A stretch of 7,015 nt of DNA from Candidatus Woesearchaeota archaeon (GTDB taxonomy: Archaea > Nanobdellota > Nanobdellia > Woesearchaeales > UBA10200), in assembly GCA_018302185.1 (NCBI GenBank), contig JAGVZX010000084.1:1-7015 (forward strand), in the 5' to 3' direction. Positions 1 through 5,934 of this stretch are shown piece after piece. The position numbers and the translations under genes were made by a program. Position 1 is the stretch's first letter, and each line of letters starts with the position of its first letter. Under the pieces are notes generated by a model that had not been told where the DNA came from, searched no databases, and saw only the letters and a program-made list of their open reading frames with translations.

Positions 1-698
1 ATAGAGACGGTAATCGCCTGCAGTTAGCTATCGTAGAAGTTGGATGCATGCCCGATGGAAAACGGACACAGGTTGCAGATAAGAGAATAACATTAAAAGA
101 TTATTTTAGAAAAAATTATAGAGATAGCTTTCCGGTTTTAGGAGGAGTTGCTCATTATGACCCGGACAGGGATATTTCTATAAGCCTGAAGAGCGGTAAG
201 ATTGATTTTCTTATCCAAGTTATCGGATTACCATTTGAGATTATCTTTACATTAAGTGAAGAAGATAGAACTGAGTTGTTAGCTAAAATAGGTAAAGAAC
301 ATGAAGATAGCGCAATGCCAAAAGTTGTAGAACTGCTCGAAGCTAATGACAATGAAGGCTTATATCGCCTAATAAGGGAAGAAGGCCAGTCAAATCATTA
401 TGCTAATTTTAGAGGTACGCTTGCAGAGCTTCTTATAGAGAGAGCAATTAATGCAGGGATAAGAAGAGTTTCTAGGCAAGGCAAAGATGAAGTTCGCTAT
501 ATACCCACATATTGTATTGAAGGTGCTAAAATACCTAAAGATCGTCACACAGAAACAGATGGTCTGCTAGCATTCTACAACAGACAAAAAGTAAGAGAAT
601 TATTGGATTTTTTAAAGAGCTATTATGAAAGATTCATGGTTGTTAATTATAATGGGGCATTTACTAAGAAATCTTCTCCAAAAACATCACAAGGATAG
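1..698 (+). CDS. Hypothetical protein, 5' end outside window
   Basis: I do not recognise this protein. An ATG at 48 could start a 216-residue product, but the same frame stays open to the left edge (coding for RDGNRLQLAIVEVGC just before that Met) and no ribosome site precedes the ATG. I therefore treat it as the C-terminal part of a longer protein. It is soluble and charged, with no membrane segment or signal peptide visible. Counting from Met48, residues 122-137 form a helix-like stretch with FRGTLAELLIERA. Near 168-175 comes HTETDGLLAFYN, followed by a probable helix (about 180-194) and a Lys/Ser-rich tail. The spacing of a helix Glu and an ETDG strand faintly recalls PD-(D/E)xK nucleases, but I see no clear ExK partner, so I make no functional call. 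It stops with TAG and converges on the SOD protease gene, leaving 27 bases between the two stops. Confidence 0.72.
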   Translation, partial: RDGNRLQLAIVEVGCMPDGKRTQVADKRITLKDYFRKNYRDSFPVLGGVAHYDPDRDISISLKSGKIDFLIQVIGLPFEIIFTLSEEDRTELLAKIGKEHEDSAMPKVVELLEANDNEGLYRLIREEGQSNHYANFRGTLAELLIERAINAGIRRVSRQGKDEVRYIPTYCIEGAKIPKDRHTETDGLLAFYNRQKVRELLDFLKSYYERFMVVNYNGAFTKKSSPKTSQG

Positions 699-725
699 TT
701 AGGGGATTATTGTAATTTATTTAAT

Positions 726-1031
726 TTAATAATACAGAAGTTTCCCGATAACACTATTCTTATCAACTAGTCCAAATTCCCTGCTCGAGTCTCCCCAAGA
801 GACAGTGCCTGTAACAAAATAAGACTCATCCTTTCCTTTGTTAATGTCATGTACTTTCTTTACAAATGTCTCATCAAACCTAGTCTTAAATACGATATAA
901 TCACCTATCTTTGGCTTAAATAGATTAGTCGCAAGATATCTTTTGCTTGGAACCAGCTCAGGCCAGCAGCTTTCCCCATATACTTTTACAGTAAAAATAA
1001 TACGCTTAAAAAAATTAATTGCTGATTTCAT
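726..1031 (-). CDS. sodX: Nickel-type superoxide dismutase maturation protease (S26 signal-peptidase-like)
   Basis: Small serine peptidase of the S26/LexA-like fold (101 aa), expected to remove the propeptide of the nickel SOD encoded just upstream so that the new N-terminal His can bind nickel. Visible S26 boxes are YGESCWPEL with Ser21 as the likely nucleophile, GDYIVF at 43-48, FVKKVHDI with Lys58 as the likely general base, and WGDSSREFGLV followed by IGK near the C terminus, matching the DSRxFGxV...I.GK end of signal peptidases. The residue after the catalytic Ser is Cys where Met is usual. The N terminus (INFFKRIIFTV) is too short and charged for a convincing membrane anchor, unlike general signal peptidases. 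I chose the ATG at 1031, two bases beyond the SOD stop. A TTG at 1037 overlapping that stop would add two residues. No own ribosome site is seen, so translation is probably coupled to the SOD gene. Function is inferred from family motifs plus adjacency. Confidence 0.88.
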   Translation of the reverse strand: MKSAINFFKRIIFTVKVYGESCWPELVPSKRYLATNLFKPKIGDYIVFKTRFDETFVKKVHDINKGKDESYFVTGTVSWGDSSREFGLVDKNSVIGKLLYY

Positions 1032-1033
1032 TT

Positions 1034-1555
1034 TCAATAAAGCTTATCAGTTATTTCCTTATATGCCTTAAATCTTTCAGGCACTCCTTTTGCTTCATAG
1101 AACATCTTTGCTATTTCATCCACTGCATCAAGCAATTCTTTTGCATGCTCTGCGCAGAACTCCTGCTTATTTGTTGAGCATAATTTAGTTGCTTTCCAGA
1201 AAGCTTCATGCAATTTTGGGAATTTCTCAAGATGCGCTGGCTTGAAAAAGTCAGTCCATAATATAGAGAGCTCATTTTTGCATAGCTGCGCCTGCTCTTC
1301 TTTTGCTTGTATTCTTCTTACAACCCTATTAGTATACTGCAACAACGCAGTCTTATCTGCAGCTGCATCTTTAGAGTCTTTAGGAACTTCAAGCTCTTCA
1401 AGCTGCTGTGTCATCCTCGCAACTGTTTTTGCAGCAATCTTTGCTGGCGTCGGATCATAGATACCACATGGAACATCACAATGCGCGCTTGCAATAACTG
1501 TTGGCAATAGCTTCATGATCTGATTTTTTAATGCAGTGTTTATTTTTGATTTCAT
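1034..1555 (-). CDS. sodN: Nickel superoxide dismutase precursor (Ni-SOD)
   Basis: Converts superoxide to oxygen and hydrogen peroxide at a mononuclear nickel site. The nickel hook HCDVPCGIYDP is intact. After cleavage, His25 becomes residue 1 and, with Cys2 and Cys6 and backbone nitrogens, binds nickel; Asp3, Pro5, Gly7 and Tyr9 of the family motif are also present. The 24-residue propeptide is basic then hydrophobic and ends in ASA, a signal-peptidase-like cleavage site. The later block LWTDFFKPAHLEKFPKLHEAFWKA matches the helical-bundle core of the family. The mature chain is about 149 residues, longer than the roughly 117 I recall for Streptomyces, and has extra Cys residues (LCKNE, KLCSTN, EFCAEH). 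The position of Streptomyces Glu17 is Ala here, which I recall also in cyanobacterial forms. The start at 1555 is chosen because GGAGG lies 9 bases upstream; an upstream ATG at 1597 would put that site inside the gene. The protease gene follows after 2 bases. Confidence 0.95.
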   Translation of the reverse strand: MKSKINTALKNQIMKLLPTVIASAHCDVPCGIYDPTPAKIAAKTVARMTQQLEELEVPKDSKDAAADKTALLQYTNRVVRRIQAKEEQAQLCKNELSILWTDFFKPAHLEKFPKLHEAFWKATKLCSTNKQEFCAEHAKELLDAVDEIAKMFYEAKGVPERFKAYKEITDKLY

Positions 1556-1564
1556 TTTCCTCAT

Positions 1565-1569
1565 CCTCC
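1565..1569 (-). promoter_or_regulatory. Ribosome binding site deciding the Ni-SOD start
   Basis: GGAGG on the minus strand, 9 bases before the ATG at 1555, with a second GAGG only 3 bases before it (1559-1562). An in-frame ATG at 1564 abuts the GGAGG and is too close to be served by it. The ATG at 1597 lies upstream of the site. The site therefore favours the 173-residue precursor starting MKSKINT. Confidence 0.7.
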
Positions 1570-1601
1570 AATACGATATAAGATAGTTCATTAACATCCT
1601 A

Positions 1602-1615
1602 TTAACTATAGTTAA
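1602..1615. promoter_or_regulatory. Perfect 14-bp palindrome, candidate operator of Ni-SOD
   Basis: TTAACTATAGTTAA reads the same on both strands. It lies 15 bases downstream of a TATA-like motif on the minus strand, so it would cover the expected transcription start of the SOD/protease pair. A dimeric regulator bound here could block initiation. The sequence is AT-rich, so chance is possible, and the identity of any regulator (for example a nickel- or redox-responsive one) cannot be read from the window. Confidence 0.4.
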
Positions 1616-1629
1616 GATAATTATAAGAA

Positions 1630-1637
1630 TTTATAAA
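1630..1637 (-). promoter_or_regulatory. Candidate TATA box for the Ni-SOD/protease operon
   Basis: TTTATAAA in the 115-base gap between the aminotransferase stop and the SOD start. With the usual archaeal spacing of about 25 bases, transcription would begin near 1608, giving a leader of roughly 50 bases that carries the GGAGG site. The motif is itself palindromic and the gap is AT-rich, and a neighbouring CTTATAATTA is an alternative, so the call is moderate. Confidence 0.4.
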
Positions 1638-1670
1638 GTTTGTGTGAGAATAGGTTAATTAATAAGTTAA

Positions 1671-2888
1671 TTATCCTTCCACGAACTTCTTCAGCTTCCC
1701 GAGCCCTTCTTCTATCTGGTCAACATTTATTCCTGAAAATGCCATCCTGATATATTCCTGGTCTTCTGTCGGCAATCTTTTTCCAAAATGATCTCGTGTG
1801 CAGAAAGAAACTCCAGTTTTTTGAAGCACATCTACCCTGAACCTGGCAAGCTCTTCCTTGCCTTTCTTATAGCCCAATCTATGCACTGCTTGGGTAACAT
1901 TTGGAAACAGGTAAAAAGCAATCTCTGGCTTATAGCATCTTATACCATCGATATCATTCAGTAATCTGACTGCAACATCCCTTCTTTCCTTAAGAACCTT
2001 AACAATCTCCTTATGCCCAGATTGGTCTCCTTTCAGCGCATCGATTGCTGCCCACTGTAAAAAGTGAGGAGAACAGCTTTCATCATTCACATTCAATTTG
2101 ATTATTTGATCAATGATTTCTTTTGGACCGATGGCTCCTCCTAATCTCCATCCTGTCATCGCAAATTTTTTGGAGAAGGTATATAAGATTACAGTTCTCT
2201 CCTGCATGCCTGGCAAAGAAGCTATGCTCTTAGATTTGCCTGAATACCTTATGTCAAAATACGCCTCATCGCTCAAGACAAATAAGTTGTGATCAATTGC
2301 CAATTTAGCTATCTGCTTCATCTCTTTCTCATCACTCTCACAGCTAAGTGGATTTTGGCCATTGTTATAAATCAATGCGCGTGTTTTTTTTGTTATAAGA
2401 TTCTCTATCTGCTCAAGATTGATCTTAAAATCCTTTTCTCCTTCAGTATACCCATATGGCAATCCTTTACCCTGATGAAACTCTATCTGGCTTTCATAGA
2501 TAGGGTACCCTGGCGTCGGATATAGAACTTCATCTCCTTCGTTCATGACTGACATCAGGAATTTGCCGATTATCGGCTTGCCTCCTGGCTGTATCGCAAC
2601 ATTTTCTATGCCATATTTTAAGCCTCTGGCATTTCCAACATCCTCTGCAAGCGCTTCACGGAGTTCTGCTATTCCGCCGCTTGCACAATAGCCTGTCTTT
2701 CCTGCATTCATGTATTTAGTAGCTGCATCGATAATATTTTGCGGAGTCTTGATATTCATATCGCCAAGATTAAATGGATAGACTTTTCGGCCTTTAGCTG
2801 CAAGAGCTGCGCACTCTGCACTGACTGCAAAAGCTGTTTCTGTCCCTAATCTGGACATCCTGGTTGCTGGCTTAAAGTTTACTGACAT
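1671..2888 (-). CDS. PLP-dependent class I/II aminotransferase
   Basis: Fold-type I aminotransferase of 405 residues, a normal family length, with pyridoxal phosphate as cofactor. Key elements in order: GGKPIIG at 102-108 (the phosphate-side loop, in the GGKP form of one aminotransferase subgroup), YPTPGYPIYES at 123-133, Asn179-Pro180, Asp207 and Tyr210 in SDEAY, the Schiff-base Lys240 in TFSKKFAMTGWRLGG, Arg248, and Arg381 in EYIRMAFSG, the usual carboxylate-binding Arg. The N-terminal motif is LGDMNIKTP instead of the common LGxGEPDFxTP. The amino donor cannot be read from sequence. Lying directly downstream of a hydroxypyruvate/glyoxylate reductase and a glycerate kinase, it may transaminate serine to hydroxypyruvate, but alanine, aspartate or aromatic substrates are open. 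The ATG start is supported by GAGGGGTG at 2895-2902, 6 bases upstream. The 89-base gap from the reductase is extremely AT-rich, with a TATA-like stretch near 2956-2966, so a separate promoter is possible. Confidence 0.92.
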   Translation of the reverse strand: MSVNFKPATRMSRLGTETAFAVSAECAALAAKGRKVYPFNLGDMNIKTPQNIIDAATKYMNAGKTGYCASGGIAELREALAEDVGNARGLKYGIENVAIQPGGKPIIGKFLMSVMNEGDEVLYPTPGYPIYESQIEFHQGKGLPYGYTEGEKDFKINLEQIENLITKKTRALIYNNGQNPLSCESDEKEMKQIAKLAIDHNLFVLSDEAYFDIRYSGKSKSIASLPGMQERTVILYTFSKKFAMTGWRLGGAIGPKEIIDQIIKLNVNDESCSPHFLQWAAIDALKGDQSGHKEIVKVLKERRDVAVRLLNDIDGIRCYKPEIAFYLFPNVTQAVHRLGYKKGKEELARFRVDVLQKTGVSFCTRDHFGKRLPTEDQEYIRMAFSGINVDQIEEGLGKLKKFVEG

Positions 2889-2977
2889 TTATAACACCCC
2901 TCGATAAAATTATTTTTATGAATAATTATTTTATTATTTTAATATTTATTATATTGATATATTTTTCAATAATCTTA

Positions 2978-3985
2978 CTATATCTTACACTTCCACTGTT
3001 CCAACGAAACCCTATTTACTAAATTTGGAGGAACTTTACACTGCACTGCTGCAATTACATTCTCTGCTGCCATGGTTGCCATCTTTGTCCTGGTTTCGAT
3101 AGTTGCACTCCCTATATGCGGCACTATAAGAGCATTATCTAATTCGTTTAATCCTGGCGCCATTGCAGGCTCTTCTTCATAAACATCTAAAGCTGCGCCA
3201 GCAATTTTTCCTTTCTTAAGCGCTTCAACAAGAGCTTTTTCATTGATAACTTGCCCTCTGCTTGTATTGATCAGTATTGCAGTACTCTTCATCAATCCAA
3301 ATTCTTTTGTAGAGACCATATGCTTTGTCTGGTCATTCAATGGAACATGCAATGTAATGAAATCTGCTTGTTTAAGAAGCTCATCAAAGTCAGCATATTT
3401 TACTCCAAGCGCCTTCTCCACTTCAGGCTTTGGTCCGTCATGCTCATAATATATTACCTTCATGTTAAAGCCGTTTACTGCTCTTTTTGCGACTGCGCTT
3501 CCTATCCTTCCAAGACCGATGATTCCAATAGTCTTGCCTGTGATCTCATGCCCCAACATCAGCATAGGTCCCCAGCCTTTGTATTTTCCTGCACGCATGA
3601 AATTATCGCTTTCAACTAGCCTTCTTGCTGCACACATTAATAATGAAAAAGTCAAGTCTGCAGTGGTATCTGTCAACACACCAGGTGTATTAGTCACAGG
3701 AATAGAATATTTTGTTGCAACTGAAACATCAATGTTGTTATAACCGACTGCATAGTTAGCGATGACTTTTAAGTTTGGATTGGAAGCGATTATCTCTTCA
3801 TCAATATTGTCTGTAAGAAGGCACAATAAAGCATCTTTTCCTTTAACGCCTTTGATTATTTCCTGCTTTGTAAGGACCCTGTCATGGGGATTTACCTCGA
3901 CATCACAGAATTTCCTCAATAAGTCTAATCCAGGCTTTGGTATTTCCCTTGTTACAAATACTTTTGGCTTCTTGATATTGATCAC
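2978..3985 (-). CDS. D-2-hydroxyacid dehydrogenase, hydroxypyruvate/glyoxylate reductase type
   Basis: Reduces hydroxypyruvate to D-glycerate and/or glyoxylate to glycolate with NAD(P)H in the cytoplasm. The 335 residues match the archaeal GyaR-like group (about 334). Substrate-domain motif: NYAVGYNNID at 77-86. The nucleotide-binding GLGRIG is at 157-162. The catalytic triad of the family is present: Arg243 in NTSRGQ, Glu272 in EEEP, His290 in PHIGSAT. The second Rossmann strand ends YYEHD; an acidic residue there usually favours NAD(H) over NADP(H), which is an inference. The gene begins with GTG, and that GTG is part of AGGTGATC, itself a good match to the archaeal anti-Shine-Dalgarno complement, so the site and the start codon overlap. 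The next residues (KPKVFVTREIP) are the usual family N terminus, so the start cannot lie far away. It sits between glycerate kinase and aminotransferase genes, fitting the middle step of a serine-glycerate route. Confidence 0.93.
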   Translation of the reverse strand: MINIKKPKVFVTREIPKPGLDLLRKFCDVEVNPHDRVLTKQEIIKGVKGKDALLCLLTDNIDEEIIASNPNLKVIANYAVGYNNIDVSVATKYSIPVTNTPGVLTDTTADLTFSLLMCAARRLVESDNFMRAGKYKGWGPMLMLGHEITGKTIGIIGLGRIGSAVAKRAVNGFNMKVIYYEHDGPKPEVEKALGVKYADFDELLKQADFITLHVPLNDQTKHMVSTKEFGLMKSTAILINTSRGQVINEKALVEALKKGKIAGAALDVYEEEPAMAPGLNELDNALIVPHIGSATIETRTKMATMAAENVIAAVQCKVPPNLVNRVSLEQWKCKI

Positions 3986-4020
3986 CTTTTTTGATATTTT
4001 TTAGTAGATAATAGAGTTAA

Positions 4021-4028
4021 TTATATAA
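4021..4028 (-). promoter_or_regulatory. Candidate TATA box for the reductase gene
   Basis: TTATATAA in the 64-base gap after the glycerate kinase stop. Usual archaeal spacing puts transcription start near 3998, leaving only about 12 untranslated bases before the GTG. That would suit a gene with no separate upstream ribosome site. The motif is palindromic in an AT-rich gap, so direction is assigned by context. Confidence 0.4.
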
Positions 4029-4049
4029 TTTTTTATTAACACAATGTTT

Positions 4050-5189
4050 TTATTTCTTAAGTTTTCCTAACGCCTTCACAACAGCTTCTTCAACCAGCTT
4101 AGGCGTATATTGTATAAGCTCTTTATGAGTATATTTACCTGTTGCTGCTGGGACAATAACATCAAAGTATTTATATGTTTTTTCATAGCCATGGCCTACA
4201 CTGCCTGGTACAGCAATAACTTTCTTTTTATATTTGTTAGCTATTTTAGCGATTCCCACAGGAGCTTTGTTATGCATGCTTTGTCTGTCTAATCTTCCCT
4301 CTCCTGTTATAATCAGATCGCTTTTCTTGATGACATCTTTAAGGTTCAGTATCTCACTTATGATTTCAACTCCAGATTCAAGCTTTGCATTGCAGAAAGC
4401 CCTCAAACCAAATCCTAATCCGCCTGCTGAGCCTGAGCCAGGAAGTGATGCAACTTTAGGCTTATTATGTGCATTAGCAATATTCCTCAGTGCTTTGTCC
4501 AGAAATTTTACTTCAGATTTGCTTGCGCCTTTTTGATACGCATACATATGTGCTGCACCATGCCTGCCAAATAACGGATTTGATACATCGCACGCAACCA
4601 AGAACTTGATCTTTTTTAATTTAGGACTGACATTTGAAGTATCGATTGCTCTGACATCTGAGAGTAATTTGCCGCACATGAATGCATTGTTATTTACGCT
4701 TTCGCCATTTTTGTCCAGAAACTCCACTCCAAGGGCTTGTGCCATTCCGCAGCCAGCGTCATTTGTTGCGCTGCCTCCTATACCGATAACAATCTCTTTT
4801 GCTCCTCGTTTTATTGCATCTAAGATTAATTCTCCAACTCCATATGTCGTTGTATAGAGAGGATTTCTTTTGCTTTCATGGACTAAAGTCAATCCTGCTG
4901 CTTCAGCCATCTCAATGAATGCAAGATGCTGATGATGTGTCTTATCATAGACAAACGCATACTTGGCTTTTACTTTATAACCTAACGGTCCAGTGACTTT
5001 CTTTGTGATTATCTTTCCTCTAAGGTCAAATACAACTGCCTCAACTGTCCCTTCTCCACCATCTGCCATCGGCATCCTCTTTATTGTTGCGTGAGGATAG
5101 ATCTTCTTGACTCCTTTAGCCATGAAACTAGCTACTTGTCTTGCAGAAAATGTTCCCTTGAAAGAGTCTGGCGCGATTAATATTTTCAT
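4050..5189 (-). CDS. Glycerate 2-kinase, GarK/GlxK family
   Basis: Phosphorylates D-glycerate with ATP to 2-phosphoglycerate, an intermediate of lower glycolysis. At 379 residues it matches the length of the bacterial GarK/GlxK family (E. coli about 381). Diagnostic segments are APDSFKG at 6-12, ADGGEGT at 42-48, TGPLG at 66-70, GIGGSATNDAG at 136-146, ACDVSNPLFG at 199-208, GSGSAGGLGFG at 251-261 and TGEGRLD at 295-301. The N terminus MKILIAPDSFKG is the family start, so the ATG at 5189 is secure although no strong ribosome site precedes it. Many archaea use an unrelated MOFRL-type glycerate kinase, so this bacterial-type enzyme suggests lateral transfer if the host is archaeal. It is the first gene of the minus-strand run and supplies the last step of the proposed serine to hydroxypyruvate to glycerate route. 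A weak AAATTATAAC motif at 5235-5244 may be its TATA box. Confidence 0.95.
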   Translation of the reverse strand: MKILIAPDSFKGTFSARQVASFMAKGVKKIYPHATIKRMPMADGGEGTVEAVVFDLRGKIITKKVTGPLGYKVKAKYAFVYDKTHHQHLAFIEMAEAAGLTLVHESKRNPLYTTTYGVGELILDAIKRGAKEIVIGIGGSATNDAGCGMAQALGVEFLDKNGESVNNNAFMCGKLLSDVRAIDTSNVSPKLKKIKFLVACDVSNPLFGRHGAAHMYAYQKGASKSEVKFLDKALRNIANAHNKPKVASLPGSGSAGGLGFGLRAFCNAKLESGVEIISEILNLKDVIKKSDLIITGEGRLDRQSMHNKAPVGIAKIANKYKKKVIAVPGSVGHGYEKTYKYFDVIVPAATGKYTHKELIQYTPKLVEEAVVKALGKLKK

Positions 5190-5279
5190 TTCATATTATC
5201 ATTAAATTACGGCTATTCCTAATTTCCAACTAGAGTTATAATTTCAGTATTTAAGAATTGCTGTTTTCCTGGAGTTAGA

Positions 5280-5287
5280 TTTATATA
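5280..5287 (+). promoter_or_regulatory. TATA box of the DoxX-family gene
   Basis: TTTATATA is a full match to the archaeal TATA consensus. It is preceded by GTTAGA, close to the purine-starting BRE element. Transcription is expected near 5310, giving a leader of about 30 bases that contains the GAGGTGA ribosome site. It lies in the 153-base region between divergent genes, the best-formed promoter in the window. Confidence 0.65.
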
Positions 5288-5331
5288 CAATATGCACTTA
5301 ACTTTATCCAAGATAAATAGTATTAAAGAAT

Positions 5332-5338
5332 GAGGTGA
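5332..5338 (+). promoter_or_regulatory. Ribosome binding site of the DoxX-family gene
   Basis: GAGGTGA ends 4 bases before the ATG at 5343 and pairs well with the archaeal 16S tail (ATCACCTCC). It fixes the start and is one of the signs that the host is archaeal. Confidence 0.75.
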
Positions 5339-5342
5339 GAAT

Positions 5343-5777
5343 ATGAGTTTAGCAAAATTGTTAAAAGGCTATGAAGGATGGTCAACATTAAGCCTGAGAT
5401 TGGTAATTGCCGCTATATTTCTGTTCCATGGCAGCCAGAAATTATTTGGCGCATTTGGTGGAGGAGGAATAGCTGGAACAGCAGGATTTTTTGGTAATGT
5501 AGGAATACCTTTGCCATTAGCAGCTGCATGGCTGGTTGCATGCGTTGAGTTCTTTGGTGGACTAGCTGTTCTATTAGGAATATTTACAAGATACGCTGCT
5601 GTATTGCTTTCAGGCGTTATGGCTGTCGCAATCTTGACTGTGCACCTAAAAAATGGGTTTTCAGGACAGGGAGGCTATGAATTTACCTTGATGGTATTAG
5701 CTGGAACAGTTAGCTTATTGTTATCAGGCCCTGGAAAAGCTTCATTGGAAAAAACGCTTTGGAAGAAAGAGTTATAA
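5343..5777 (+). CDS. DoxX family membrane protein
   Basis: Small integral membrane protein of 144 residues with four predicted helices at about 16-35, 57-79, 83-102 and 112-129, the usual DoxX plan. Family marks are the HGSQKLFG motif at 29-36 at the end of helix 1, a glycine-rich loop (39-51), WLVACVEFFGG leading helix 2, and GYEFTLMVL starting helix 4. The C-terminal tail is basic and probably cytoplasmic. DoxX was first described as a subunit of the terminal quinol oxidase of Acidianus, and in mycobacteria a DoxX protein is reported in a membrane complex with a superoxide dismutase and a thiol-handling enzyme. Its exact reaction here is unknown. It is monocistronic, read divergently from the glycerate kinase with its own promoter, and lies about 3.8 kb from the nickel SOD, which makes a shared role in redox stress possible but unproven. 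Confidence 0.9.
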   Translation: MSLAKLLKGYEGWSTLSLRLVIAAIFLFHGSQKLFGAFGGGGIAGTAGFFGNVGIPLPLAAAWLVACVEFFGGLAVLLGIFTRYAAVLLSGVMAVAILTVHLKNGFSGQGGYEFTLMVLAGTVSLLLSGPGKASLEKTLWKKEL

Positions 5778-5790
5778 AAAATATTTAATT

Positions 5791-5812
5791 TCTTATTTTT
5801 TTATTGATTTTT
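5791..5812 (+). terminator. T-rich terminator after the DoxX gene
   Basis: A run of seven T (5796-5802) and a second of five T (5808-5812) begin about 18 bases after the stop codon, with no hairpin needed. This fits archaeal oligo-T termination. The rest of the 157-base gap between the convergent genes is AT-rich and shows nothing else I can name. Confidence 0.5.
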
Positions 5813-5906
5813 GTCTTATTTATTCTCTTAGTTAATTATTTCTTGATTCTGTAAGATATTTTTAGGTATATGTATCTCTTAAATTTTAAGACCAACGGAA
5901 TATTAC

Positions 5907-5923
5907 AAAAAGAAGATAAAAAA
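5907..5923 (-). terminator. T-rich terminator after the Cys-rich repeat gene
   Basis: On the minus strand, runs of six T and five T separated by ATCTTC follow the TGA at 5935 by about a dozen bases, again without an evident hairpin. This fits archaeal termination of the gene entering from the right edge. Confidence 0.45.
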
Positions 5924-5934
5924 TTAAGCCTTAC

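Noticed and set aside
1242..1510. Two Cys/Ser-rich open frames on the plus strand opposite the Ni-SOD gene
   Set aside because: They are antisense shadows of a confidently identified gene and lack ribosome sites.
1556..1597. Upstream ATG (MLMNYLISYWR) as the Ni-SOD start
   Set aside because: The GGAGG ribosome site would lie inside the coding region, and the extra 14 residues are not typical of the short propeptide.
1654..1673. Direct repeat GTTAATTA spaced 12 bases apart at the aminotransferase stop
   Set aside because: Low-complexity AT sequence overlapping a stop codon; not convincing as a binding site.
3243..4004. Several plus-strand open frames opposite the reductase
   Set aside because: They overlap the reductase antisense, have no family resemblance, and arise from its codon pattern.
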